This document shows positions 12,991 through 25,612 of a stretch of DNA of 64,000 nucleotides, one piece after another (within the stretch, counting starts at the first letter, position 1; each line of letters opens with the position of its first letter). The notes under the pieces are model-generated. The model was given only the letters and a program-made list of their open reading frames with translations. It made no database searches and was not told where the DNA came from. Source of the stretch: Lactarius indigo. Taxonomy: Eukaryota > Basidiomycota > Agaricomycetes > Russulales > Russulaceae. The DNA is taken from positions 1 through 64,000 of the forward strand of contig JAFKAC010000112.1 in NCBI GenBank assembly GCA_025766275.1, in the 5' to 3' direction. The position numbers were made by a program, and so were the translations under genes.

Positions 12991-14640
12991 CCTAATACCT
13001 AACCACCAAAATAATCCACAGCCAGCTTGCCTCCTTTATACCACTCACAGCCCACACATTTCTCCGCAGGGAGAATGTCCATGCATTCCTCCTTTGCACG
13101 GACAAACACACTATAAATCCTTCTCCCTGAGGTCCAGAGGCGCGAAGAGAGCTTCTTTCCTATCGGCCCATTCACCCGACAATCCATTAAAATTGCCACG
13201 GCATGTCGCCGTTCTTGGAAATCCCGCTCAACTTTCGCGATACAATAGCTCATTCAGAAATGATAATCCCCATCGGACATCCCCGGCATCATGATTACTG
13301 TAACCTCCATATCGCACCGCCTGCACACCTGGCAACGGTGCGATCGTCCATCTCTTGTCGGAGGGTCCCGCCTCTCCGATCCGCTCACGTGCGCGCAGTA
13401 TGGAAGGACGAAAGAAAGAGGGCGCTCCTATCTTGTCATCAACAGATCGTATCGTAACCTACCGTACGTGGACAAAGTACCATGTTTCCCGCGCACAAAC
13501 TTCGCTGCCCGACATCAGCGACCCTTACAGTACCTGACCCTCCACACACCAGTGAAGTGACTCAATAGACAGGTCGTCCTCGCACGTGGGCTATACGTGG
13601 AAACGTTTCCGAGCATGTCGGGTCCTTTGTTCATAATGGCCAGGGTGTAAAGGCTCCCTAGTCAGGATAGCTCGCTTGATCTGACCGCGCTAGAACCACG
13701 GAAACGTCGTGGAACGCGGTGCGTGCTACGATAGGATACCGAATTGCCACCGATTGCGCCGTAAGAAGTGGGGACGTTGAGCTGGCGAGCTTCTGTGGCC
13801 GTCGTGGCCATCGTGATAGAGATGAGAACCATCAGCGGTGATGATGTGCTCGCACAAGGTCTACAAAGCGAGTCGATGACTCGGACGAGCTAGGACTGGA
13901 ATGGACCTCTCAATGTGGTCTTCTGGACCACGTTTCAACCGCCAACGGCCTAGACTGTAGCTAATGCCACGTATGAAAAAGTCATAAATGTCGTTTCTGA
14001 GGCTGTCGACGTACAGTACGGCATGGCTGCTCGACGTTGTACGGCAACCAAGACGGCAGCACGCAGTAAGAACGAATCTACTACGTGTAGAATATCTTAT
14101 CATATATCCAACAGTACGCTCGAGGGTCCCGGCTAACTGTTAGAACCTATCAGAACGTATCTCAGTCCTCGATGTACCAAAGAAACCGAGGGAAAGAGTG
14201 TCCCGCCACGCGGTGTACGAGTTATGACCTAATCGCACTCTATCAAAGTAATTGAACCCGCCGCCGACGTGTGCATCCACCTAACCAGCGCAGATCCACC
14301 AATGTCATTACGCGCCTTGTGCGGGCTCGGTCTGTCAATTAAAGCGACCCAGGGGCCTCGGTACCTCAGACTCGGTCATCCCTGGGCCGCGCATGCACGT
14401 TCGTTCCAGTGGCCGGGACGTAAGTTTGGCGCGGAAATAGAGCTAGAGTACGGTATGATCGGGGCCCGCGCGAAGCAGGAGATTCGCGTCGAGCGTCTTG
14501 AGCATCTCGACGAGTCCATCCATCATGGCTGTCTGTGGCGTGTATTCCAGAATAAAATGGGTTCAAAAAAGTCACGCCGATTAGCAAATTTTTGGTGTGC
14601 ATTTCCCTTGGGTCGAACCTGAAATATGATTTGACGTAAT
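12991..14640. other. Intergenic region, 1.6 kb
   Basis: I see no gene, RNA or repeat that I can support. Short frames on both strands lack domains and splice partners. Confidence 0.4.
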
Positions 14641-14649
14641 ACCAAATCG

Positions 14650-15290
14650 GGCCACAGGGTACACGTCGAGACGACGAGTGCAGATCTAGCATCGTGGCCC
14701 TTGGATCGGGGGCGATGTATGAGTCGAAGAATCCGGGGATGTATGCGATGAAATTCTTGACCTCGCGATCTTCGCCGAGTTCGACCGATGTCCGTGTCAG
14801 CCTCTCCTTGTCCAGCGATGAATTGCCATCGACTGCATTGACCGCAATACTCCCCTGAAACCCTTCCTAGAACCAGCGCTTACGGATGGCAATTTGACTT
14901 TGACGCATTACAGTATCCGCCGCTGCCGCTTGACGATCTCGAAGCCCGCCGTCATCCAGCCATAAGCTCTCCACAACGTACAGTAGGGAGGATGACGGGA
15001 TGGAGGCTGGCTTCTAGGGCGTCGGTCGTTTAGCTACGATACCTTCCACTACTACATTAGAACGGTGTTAAGTAGTGGGTGTTTGAGAAGAAATGCAAAA
15101 GAAGCATCGCCGCGACGTACACGAGTGCAAGGGGGAAAAATAACACTGAGGCGTGGAGCAGCATCTCCAACGTAGGCATTCCAAGGTAGCCAATTACAGA
15201 GAAAGGTATGTGCGCTGCACCTCGTGCTCGACCATGTGGTTTGCCATTCTGGCCAAGCAGGGCGATGTATCACTGCTACCCCTGCTGCAA
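14650..15290 (-). pseudogene. Decayed DUF6535 gene fragment
   Basis: The minus strand keeps the module start LGEDREVKNFIAYIPGFF (near 14800-14740), close to the same block of the 18.2-kb copy. Before it, RKRWF is followed by an in-frame TAG near 14870. Further upstream (15250-15060) the membrane region is recognisable only in shifted frames, for example HTFLCNWLP where paralogues read RAYLFSGIGH. It is a remnant with several frameshifts and no complete domain, the smallest member of the local family. Confidence 0.7.
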
Positions 15291-18239
15291 AAATATGGAG
15301 TGTCTGGAGACAGAAGGTAGATGCAAAGTCAAGTTCCCATGAAGCTGGCTGAGCGTGGCGATAGACTAATCGCCAGGATCTGGAGACAATTTATCGTAGC
15401 CCTCGATGACAAATAGCAAAGGCTGTTACAAAAGCAGACCGGCCTACCTGTGACTGTATGGTTATGGGAGCGAACATGTTTCGTATGCATACGTAATGAT
15501 CTTCCTTTTTGAGCATGTGAGTACTGTGATCTTCGAGTTGATGCAACGACATCGTTCTACTCTTTCCGACCCCTACCACCACATGTCAACTCAGATCAGG
15601 GTCTTTGTACCATTGCTTTCGACACTACTGGATTTCTAGCACAATATCTTGTGTTGGTGACCTTCGGAGGGTCATGGAGGAGAGTCCACTCTTGAGAGAT
15701 CGCGAGGCTGAGCCTCCCCAACTTTCACTCCGTTCGTTGGTCGATGATATCTTCAAAAAGTTGGCATTCCAACCCAGAATTGATTGTCCGTCGCCAGCCC
15801 ATGAGCGAATCGAATTTTACCAGGTAATATTCACGTAACCAGCGTTCAAAGTATCTGCGGGCAAGATGTTCGAAGGATTCGTTCTTAGCTGGTTATATGC
15901 TCATGGTTGCACGGTATTTTGGGAGATGACTAGCGATTCACCGAGGAGCAGCCCTCCTGCGAAATAGTATGGAGGTCGACAATGTATGACCAGAAGTGAT
16001 TGCACGGTATTTGGTAACTTCTAATGAATTGAGGACTGAAGAAGACTAAGACAAGGTGCGGACTGATTGCCTACGTTCGAGAACCACTAGCATAATTTTT
16101 TTGAGATAGACGGGATTGGAGCTGGTGACCCAAGCCTCGATTGGAATCGGTTTTATCCAGAAAAAAGACAAAAAAAAAGTGAGCTAGAACAGGGTCTATG
16201 ACTGTAGGTGGGGTGAATGGTGAAAAGATACGTCGCGCTTCTTGTTGTCTGTGACTCTGAAAAGTAGCGAAAATTTTTGAATCGAGTGTTGACGTTACAT
16301 AAGCACCAGACAACTGACACCTCGAAGACGCTTCCACCACTGGACGTGGCTTGAGAAACTCTGAAACACCTCGTGACTGGGTGACACCGTCCAGGCCGCA
16401 CTACACTACCGGCTGTGTTCTCCACCGGCCCACTCACTGCTCCCCCACACTGCTCGACCTAGACGCGCACAATTGGGGAGCGTCGATCGCGCGGACACAT
16501 CTTCCCAGGTTTCAATTTCAACAGTTCTCGATCGTGCCCACCACGGGCTTGGGTTCAAGAACACCCCCTTTTGCATTGTGCCTACGTTATCTTCCAGCGT
16601 GAATACTACATGGTGCGTGTTGTTCGCCGGCGTGACTTGTTCGTGATGGTCGTGCTGGCCTCGAATGAGTCTCCAGACGGCCGTCATTTCCGAGACAGAC
16701 TCGGAGCCGCCCCACTGCGGGCCAGAATACTGGTACCAAGGCAGCGTCCTTACCTGTGGCCAGGATGCGGGGGAAGGAAGAGAAGATGAGGTTTCGAGAA
16801 GTCCCCCTGCATTATTCACGCACGGCCGTGCCCACGTTTCTGGTGCAAGGTAAGTTAAAGTACTTCCCGCACTTCCATAACTCCTCCCACGTCGCTGGCT
16901 CGGGACGATGCTTCCCGCGGATCCAGACCACGTGATTCCTTCCGTCAGCGGTCCCTGCGGCTTTCACCTCCTGCTTCCAGGGCCGAGTCGCTCATTAACA
17001 CCTAGATTTGGGAGGCCATCAAGACTTCTGGGTCCACCCCTGCGATTGCTTACACGAGAAGCGGTTTGTATTCAATCGGTGGCTTACCAGACGAACCGTG
17101 CGCGGCAGAAGGGCATTCCCGGAGTAGGCTGCGAAGTGGGGGAAGCAGCAGGAGGGGGACCGCTCCGGGTGCAAATCGCCAGCTTCGCGGACAAGATCAC
17201 GCTCACAAAGTTTCCTGATGGCAACAAGCACTATGGCTGGCCGCGACCGAATGTGAGAGGGAAGAGAGCGGGAAGACCAAGAAGGCGCTTTTTTTCCAGA
17301 TGCACCAGATGCACCACGGCATTCCAGATCATGGTGGGCCATGCGGAACTGGCCCATGCCTTTACCAGCCCATACTCTACACTCTTCCGACCGGCGGACC
17401 CCCCCGCGGTCGCTGTGAAGCCCGTGGGGCGAGTCGCATCGCTCAACCACTCACGCTCTCCATCATTACCAACGCCACTAATTTGAGAGGCACACATACG
17501 GTGTGGTCAGGTACGGCCACTCCATCCCCTATAAAACACTCCTATCTTTCCAAAAAAAAAAAGGCCCTTCGCTCCCTGACCTTCTTACGGGAAACGCGCG
17601 CGCTATTCAAGTCCGAATCTGGGCCACGTGTATGTGCCCCCCGAACCCGACTGAGGGGGGCGCGTAACGTATTACGAAACTCTAGGCGTCTGATGCCAGG
17701 TGATAACCTCCCTGCATCATCGCTAACGAATAAGCACAACCAATTATAAAGGAGGCCTGATGGATGCGGATTAGCTGCCCGCAAAATTTTATTCGTTACC
17801 ACCTAACTCATGTCTCTAAATGTAGTCTCGGCCGACTGGTCTGTATCCGGGATAAAAATGGTTCAAAAAAAAAGTGTTTAGAAAATTCAATGCGGATACC
17901 CACGACTACCACTAAGTTACCCGGAGAGGTACTGTAAATTCCATTGCTGTCGTCGTCCCCTCCTTTGAGCCGTATGTCATCTACGTGACGACTTTACTTG
18001 TTCAGCTTGTTCTAGTGTGCGGACCTGCTCAAGTATTCAATAGCTCGTAGATCATCTAAAGGGTAATATGAAAGGTTTCGAAAGCACATGGAAAAAGGTT
18101 CTAAAGCTAAAGGTGACCCTAAGGCAAACGAGGTCCAAAAAGACCTCCAGACAAGGACTTGTAATTTACCGGTGCCCGTGTCTTCGAGATCGGAGAAGAG
18201 CGTGCGGAATTAACGAGGTGGAGGCCCCCCCTATGTCTC
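15291..18239. other. Intergenic region, 2.9 kb
   Basis: No supported gene. The largest plus-strand frames (15605-15838 and 16908-17486) show no domain, membrane segment or convincing splice sites. Two stretches, near 14550-14590 and 17845-17890, share a GGTTCAAAAAA-containing context and may be traces of a small dispersed repeat, but I cannot delimit it. Confidence 0.35.
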
Positions 18240-19875
18240 AGGTCAGGCTTGTGATGTGATTTTGGGTAACATCAGATGGCGCCGAGGAACGCATCGAGGC
18301 AACGAGTCGGAGTGTGGGGGTCCAGACCGGACGATCGGGGAAGGCAGGTCTTTCGGGGGTCGTAAATTCTGACGGAAAGGTGCAAATCGTGTCGTGTCCA
18401 CTTGAGGAGGTACACATAGGATCCGGCGTCGTGGCCGCTGCGTCGGGGGTGATGTGAGAGCCGAAAAATCTGGGGATGTAAGCGATGAAATCCTCGACCT
18501 CGCGATCTTCGCCGAGTTCAACTAGTGTCAGCGCCTCTTTATCCAGCGACGAATAGGCGTTGACCACGTTGACCGCATTACTTCCCTTCCTAGACCCTGC
18601 GCTTACGGACGGTAATTTGACTCGCTATGGGCGACCGCCACTTGACAATCTCGATGTTCGTGGTCATCCGGCCACGCCCCCTCCCCAACGTAGGGAGGAT
18701 GATGGAATTGAGGTTGGCTTGCAAGGGGTCGGTTATCTAGCTGCGATAACTTCCGCGACCCACTGGTAGACAGTGTGAAATAATGAGTGTTTGAGAAGAA
18801 ATATGGTAGAAGGACTGCTGCGGTGTACACGAACGCAAAGGGAACGATGTACGCGAGAACGACGTATGCGAGGGTTTTGTTGATCCGGAGGAGGAAGTCG
18901 AGGAGGCCGATGAAGAACAATAGCACTGAGGTGTGGAGCAGCACCCATATTGCCTCCACTGTATGCTCCATGTCAATGTGGCCAATCCCCGAGAAAAGGT
19001 AGGCGCGCCCTCGCGCGCGCCTGTGTGGTTCGCCGCTCTGACCTACCGAGTCAGAGTATCGTTGATACCAAAGTATTGCCCAGATAGCACAGGCGATATT
19101 CAATCCCAGGCTTAGGAGCCACATGATGCTAGCTCGAACGGCAGGTGAGCTGGGTCTGAACAGTATGGGATCTGGAGGTAGAGCCAAAGGCGTGCCCCTC
19201 GAGATTCCCATAAGCTGCTGTGACACTTGGTTGAGTAGGGCGACGGTCTGTTCGTCGGGGTCAGGCGACGACTTGTTGTAGCTTCCGAGGATAAACAGCG
19301 AAATCGTTGTAGAAAATAAACCAGTCTGTCGACGAAGGGGCGAAAAAAAGGTGGCGGGGGGTCAAATCGTGGGAATCCGCGCTCAAGGCGGGACATGCGC
19401 AACGCACAAAGAGGAGGATGCTCTCTATATGACCTTTCCCATTTTTGAATACCGCACCATTATCCTTTTTGTATCTGGTGGGATGGAGACCCCACATCTT
19501 CCTGGGTGAGCCACGGTGGCTGTGACCTTGGAAATGGTCATCAGGATGACAAGCCTCTTCCCAGGCGACCGGCACATACCGACTGAGCCGCTCACTCCAA
19601 CAGCTAGGTTGGCATAACCTTGCGTTGGACCGGACGCGTCTGGGGAAACAATTTTGGGGTGAGCTACACGGATGAACACGTTCCGTAGGTGCTCGTACCT
19701 GCTTGTGGTCCCCCGTAGTAGTTATCGTGAATGAAGTCGTAATCATCTGGTACGGTTCTTCAACAGTGTGCTCAGACGTCGTGTTAGCAATCATCAACGC
19801 ACCAATCGTAGTCGCCTCGATACTATTCCGGGATAAATGACCCATCTCGAGGTCGACATCGAAAGCGGTGCTCAT
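18240..19875 (-). pseudogene. Degenerate DUF6535 gene
   Basis: Starts plausibly at 19875 with MSTAFDVDLEMGHLS, a leader resembling those of the two long paralogues (MLSSPESNADVERGQV, MSLPDHDVDLEQGQV). The membrane part is well kept from about 19340 to 18770: VSQQLMGISRGT, then helices such as IMWLLSLGLNIACAIWAILW and LLHTSVLLFFIGLLDFLL. The exon that should read like WKSDTDGVLVF is scrambled. Downstream the frame ends with a stop after RKRRV (near 18600), and VELGEDREVEDFIAYIPRFF resumes in another frame before stopping at 18240. I read it as a pseudogene with a nearly intact membrane half; expression of a truncated protein cannot be excluded. Confidence 0.7.
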
Positions 19876-20696
19876 ATCGGAGGGGGGGTCTGAACAGACG
19901 CTTTACTGCGGTTTGAGGGCTGCTGGCTTTATATCATCCTCGGACCATATTCACATAGAAAACGCGGGAGAGCAATAAGGGATACTTATGGTTAGCACGG
20001 GCTCTATCAAGGCGCAAATCAGACGTCCCAATGAACGAATGGAAGATGCACGGAGTTCGAACGGACACTACCCGGGGGTGTCACCTCCGAGTTCGCGCTT
20101 CGCAATTTATCCATCCCGAGATTGCTAACGCCTGTGTGATGGAGTGGAAGATTTGAAATACCAGAGTGCCGGCTTAGAATAAGCCAATATGTCCTAATCA
20201 TTTGACCATTTAACTATATCTGTCACCCGGACTGCATCCTTGAGCATGGCGAGGTGTGTTCTTCAGTGACCGATGAGTGATCGAGTGATCCGGCAGCATT
20301 CCGGTACGATAGTTCCAGCTCTATTAATGCCTAGGCCCAGTCACGTGATACCGCGACTTTGATAAACCAACCGCGATCTCCTAGCAGAACAGGGAAAACC
20401 GGCCGGAAAACTTCGGCATCTTGTTTCCTACTGGATTTCCTTTCCTACCCACTAGTATGCCGGTTGCATCGTAAGTCATTATGTGATGTAATCATGATAC
20501 AATCACTGCATTCGCTCTGCATGGGGATACCGAGACGTCCTCCGCTAATCAATCACCAATCAATCACTTAGTACAACGGTATAAGGCTATAACACCGGCC
20601 GTCTCGTACCAATACGTTTATCCATCCAAGGGAATATCCCTAGACTCCCTTGGTGACAGACGTCTACGAGTACTACCCTGACCGCTATCTTTCAAG
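19876..20696. other. Intergenic spacer within the DUF6535 array
   Basis: About 820 bp between the end of the 20.7-kb copy and the start of the 18.2-kb copy. It should hold the promoter of the latter. I see no gene, RNA or repeat. Confidence 0.4.
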
Positions 20697-23600
20697 TTAT
20701 GGCCTGATCGTATATTTCCCGCCAGAGGGATCTCCTTCAGACGTTGGAGCGACAGTTTGATTCATGATCGATTGCATGTCCTCCTGGGAGGGGTTTTGAA
20801 TAGGCGTCCGTGGGGGCTGTGCGTGGAATAGGGAATATGGCTGTGCGAGCTTAGCCCCAAAGTCGTTCAATCTCCCGATCAGCACGCCCATCCAAGCGCT
20901 CTTCACGAGGCCATCTGTGCTTACGTTCAGTTGCTTGAGTAATGACAAACACCGTTCCAGCGCTTCAAGGGAGCGCCCAACTGCTGACGCGGATGGTCCC
21001 CAAGGCTCTGGAGGTGGGTCTTCCGGAAGCTTGTTCAGAACGTTCTTCGCCAAAATTTCCAACGTCTCGGAAGCTTCATGTCCAAGTGTCGCAATGGAAG
21101 GCGTTTCCCGCGGAGAAAGCATAGCTAGCCCATCGAGCATTGCGAACAACGTCGCAAGCTCGCTCGGTCCAAGGCTATGTAGGGAGAGACCAGGCTGCCA
21201 GGACGAGCCCAACGTTTTCCGTAAAAAGGTCAATTCTCCTTCTGACACAGGCGGAATTACTGATCGATGGCGAACGTCTTCTACAATTTTTATAGCAAGC
21301 AGTGAGTTGATGCAGAGCATCATAACTCGACCGTGGGCGTCCTCGTCCGCTGAAAGGAGGTCCATGTCGCTCGGGTCGGCAAATAGCCTCTGAAAGTGTT
21401 CGGGTATAGGCTTCGTGTAAGGGTCAGCATTACAATATGCCTTTGCATAGGACCAGATCGCGGTGAGGCAAACGTGGAGACGACGTTTTCGAACAGCAAG
21501 ATCTAAGGTAGGCTTCCTTGAGAGACATGCCCTATAGAACTCGTGCAGACGAGAGGCGAATGCTGTCTCGCCGCCACCCGAAGCCATTAGATCAAGTATG
21601 ACGTAAGTAGATGTGCCGGAGACGATGTAAGAGTCGAAGAGATTGGGGATGCGGGCGATAAAAGCTTCGAGTTCGTCGTCGTCGTCGAGCCCGGCGAGTG
21701 TCGAGGTCAGCGCGTCCTCGTTCATCGGTGACGTAGCGTCAATTGTGCTGGCTATAATACTACGCCGTGTTCTGTCTTCCGTCATGGACTCCATTCCTTG
21801 GTTAACGCTATGAGCATACGCGTGCGACTCGGGGTGAGGGCTTGGAACCACGTGGCGTGCGAGCCTGTCGTTGAGATCTCCAAGAAGTTTGGTCAATGAG
21901 TCGAACGCGTCACTTCTCAGGAGGCCAAGACGAGTATCTGCACCGCACCGTTTGGACAGCGACAGACACCGCTCCAGTGTTCTGCGGGCACGATCGAGAG
22001 CTGACAGGTAGAGTGACTGGTGTTTCATTGTGGTACGGGAAGAAATGCTGTTGATGACACCCTCGGCCAAAATGTTCATCGTTTCTAGAACTTCGTGACC
22101 AAGCGTCTCGCCTTCACCCAATTTCTCGTTGACAACTTTTGCTAATTCGCTGAGCATCGAGTCTAGATTCGTAAGTTCCATTGGCCTATGATCAGCCAGG
22201 TCGAGTCGCCATAATGGGCCCAGCGCCTTCTTGACAAATACAAGTTCTCCCTCCGAAACCTGAAGGATTTCTGTTTGGCTATGCGCAACCTCCACGAGTC
22301 TCGCAACAACGAGCGACCTCATACAGAGCACCATGACTTTGGTATGAAGGTCGTCGTGTGCCAGAAGAGTGTTCATCTTGTTTTCGTCGACGAACAGCCT
22401 TCGGAAACACTTTGACATAGGGAACCCTTTCCGGTCGTTCTGACAGTATGCCTTTGCGTAGCACCAGATAGCTTTAAGGCATATGTGGAGACGCTTTTTG
22501 TCGACACCAGGATCTACGCCGGTTGGTAGGCTTGTATTCAACAGGCAGCTAAGTCGCGCGGCAAGTACGGAATCGCCACCACTCGGGGGAGGGTCCATGA
22601 GACCAAGCATTGTCTTCGATGCTTCAGGGACTACGCGCGAGCCGAAAAAAACCTGGAATACGTGAAATGTAATCTTCGACCTCATCGACTTCGTTGAGCT
22701 TTGTTAGTGTCCAGATCAGCGCATCTCTGTCCACCAGTGACGAGGTCTCGATTGCGTTGGACACAACTCGCTGTTGCAATCCTTTGGCGAACCAGTGTTT
22801 ATGGGCCGCAATTTGTTCCACCAATTTCTGCCTCCCTGGAAGAGACTTGATACCTATGGACGCACCCCCGTGATTTGGGCGCCATATGAACTGAAGGAAG
22901 GTATCGAGGGTAATCGTGACTGTGTTCCTAAGGGTCAACCCTACGATGGCTAGCAGCTGGCACAGTCTCCACAATAAACCGGTGAACGGTGTGTGGTAAG
23001 GGCAGCTAAGTATGATGTTTGGGATGACCGTTAGAGCCGCGTATACGGACACAAACAACCCGATCCAGCCGATGAACACCCAGGCAACGGTTTGGTTGAA
23101 TAGGAGGAAGAAGTCGACAAGGCCAGCGAAGAAAAGAAATACGGATGTATGAAGTAACATCGGGAACGCCTCCACCGCTTGCCTCATCCGAAAATGTTCC
23201 ATCCCGGTGAACAGGAAGGTGCGTACTCGTGCGCGCTCATGTGGCATGTCATGAAGGTACGAAAGTGCCATATAGCGTCGGGTCCACTGCTGGATCAGCG
23301 TGGCGAGAAGGGCACAGGTTATGCTGATAGCCAGGCTGAGGAGCCATAGGATATTAACGCGGACGGCTGAGGGTAGGTTGGGTGGGGAGTTACTGAGAGG
23401 GGGTGGGGTGGGCAAGGTGGTTCCGTTCGAGATGCCAACGAGTTGTTGTGACATTTGGGTAAGCAGAACGACGGTCTGACTGCCTGAATCGACGGATAAC
23501 CCCTTATAGCTCTCGATGACGAACGACGCGACGGTCGCAGAGAACAGACCGGTCTGTTGAAAAGGTCAACTTCGAGGGAAAGATGAACATATTCAGAGTT

Positions 23601-24437
23601 ACGAACAAAAACAAGGACACCATCAGTGTCACTTTTCCAGCGGTCAATTATCTCTCGGTCATACTTCTCAAATTGGGAGAGAGATAGAGTCCACATTTGT
23701 CTTGAGGGATCGCCAAAGATTGCCGCTTCAGAAAGGAGTGTCAAGACCTAGACTTCTTTCATTACCGATGTACTTACCCGCGCCGTAATCCACGCCTTGG
23801 GGGCGGGTGATATCTCCTAGACGAAGCTTGAGTATCTCGGGTTGTCGTGAAAACATGGCTCCACGTACGTGGGATTCTAAACGCCGCCGAGCCCTGTTCC
23901 GCAGGCGCATCTGGACGGGTACTCACAAAGTCTGGGTACCCCATAAGAAACGTCAGTGAGAAGAACAGATTTGCGTACCTTCTCGTCCAGTAGTCTGCAC
24001 ATGCGAAAAAGGTAGCGTAGAGTGAGCAGCCTCTAGACCTGGAGTTGTGTGGTAAGATATACACCGGGGAATACGATCTAAACTTGGCCACCCACCCCAA
24101 CGTCCTGTCTCACTGTGCGACATTCCAGGACTTTCAGGGCTAGGGAGAGAAAACTTGGAGCCAATGTCTGAACAGCAAGCCGAGATTAAAACACGAGTGA
24201 CGTTGGCAGGTTCATAAGCACACCGCACCTTGGACTGTACTCGCACGTCCGATGGACCCTTGATGTCCTATACGCAGCTGCTCACTGGTCAATAGACCAC
24301 CACCTAGCGCACCAGTAATAAGTAATAATATCAACAGCACGAGGATATTTAGACACACCAGATGTGTCCACGCCAGGGGGTTGCTCCAGCACCTGCCCCC
24401 TCTCAACGTCAGCATTCGACTCAGGAGAGGACAGCAT
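20697..24437 (-). CDS. Long DUF6535-family membrane protein, frameshifted in a homopolymer
   Basis: Probable ATG at 24437 (MLSSPESNADVERGQV). A middle exon near 23730-23600 reads IFGDPSRQMWTL and WKSDTDGVLVF; the main exon begins near 23554 with TGLFSATVASFVIESYKGL and continues through at least four membrane helices. After ISRIPGFF the frame is lost. Bases 22645-22651 are seven consecutive A on the plus strand, one more than the frame needs, and the next frame continues as GSRVVPEASKTMLGLMD through to the stop at 20697. The 25.6-kb paralogue reads straight through at this point, so this is either a single-base sequence error or a young inactivating mutation. The soluble part contains two tandem copies of a module of about 330 residues. 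Function of DUF6535 is unknown; several helices imply a membrane location. Confidence 0.75.
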
Positions 24438-25612
24438 AAATCAACTACACCCGAGCGATAAATGCGGGCACAATTTATCAGCGCGAACGTTGGCGATTGC
24501 CGTTCGATGTTTGCCTCTCTGTGATGGAGAATGTGAAGATGATTGGTTGTCCGTCATTCAAAGTGCATATCATCTCCACGGGCGGTGCGCCTGAATTTCA
24601 GCTGTCAAACACAAAGCGAAGATACCCCATCCCGCTAGATGGAAACCGTATAATCACGGTCTCCGGATTGCCACCACCGTCACAGCGTAAGTACGATTGT
24701 CCATTAACCATGGTTGAATGTTCCCGCGCCATTTGTCACACGCCTAGATGTATCGTGCGAGACTGTATTTGTCTATGTATGACCGATACTGACCTGTGAG
24801 GGTGTCTCAGGAAAGGTCCGCTGAATAGGATAAATGACAGGGTACATACACAGCAATCAGGCTGTCAATATGAACTTGAACCTCCACCTCGCGAGGACGT
24901 AGCAGAAGCAATGTAATTAATATCACCTGGCCCTGGGGTAGGCCGCGGACCGCAGCCAGCATCGCTGCGCAAACTCGTAAGAATACTTTGAAGGATACAT
25001 TAGTTCACGGAAGCAGACGCACGGCAGCTCGGTTGGTCGAGCACGTACTAGTAGTCAGGCGTATGGCATGTGATTGAAGCCACAGGCACTTGAAGTAATT
25101 ACTGCTCTTTCCAAAAAGATGCGGAACAACTTGAATGCGGCACTTTCGAAAACACGCATGTTTATTGCTCTCTGAGCCTCTGAGGTCGGAACGAAGATCT
25201 GTGGTCCATAGGCAGGCCATGGACTATGCCCGTTTGCTGCAATGGGAAGCTGGTCAATGCGACATATGGTTTGTGTTTTCCAGCATGCTATTACACACAA
25301 GCAGCCACAGCCCACCATCTACCTTCTTTGGACCACGGAGCCTTCGTTCCGGTCTGGGGCCTAGAGCGCTCAATAGACAGCTTGAAGCGTGTTTTCGAAA
25401 ATGCATTTATCCACATCTTTTTGAAACCAGCAGTAGCCCATTATACGAGCTCTAACGTGATGGATCCCGCACATTTTGTAGTATGGACATCCTACGCTTG
25501 CACTATTGAATTACAATCGACGTAAACCCTCCACAATCCTAAACCAGGACCGAAGATCTCCGGCTACCCGACATCAACCACCTTATACAGCTATCGGGTC
25601 CTCCTGGATCGC
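24438..25612. other. Spacer in the DUF6535 array with a divergent inverted repeat
   Basis: Two related segments lie in opposite orientation at about 25095-25215 and 25325-25445. Shared blocks include TTTCGAAAACACGC, CAAAAAGATG and CGGAACGAAG. Translated outward, both give a similar peptide (FVPTSEAQRAIN and FVPVWGLERSID, then RVFE and IFL), so they may be fossil coding fragments rather than a structural hairpin. No intact gene is seen. Confidence 0.5.

Noticed and set aside
16075..16084. GTTCGAGAAC, resembling a tRNA B box
   Set aside because: No A box, acceptor stem or T-stem pairing could be found around it.
16908..17486. Plus-strand open frame of 192 codons
   Set aside because: Composition is low-complexity-like, there is no domain, and overlapping frames of equal quality exist on both strands.
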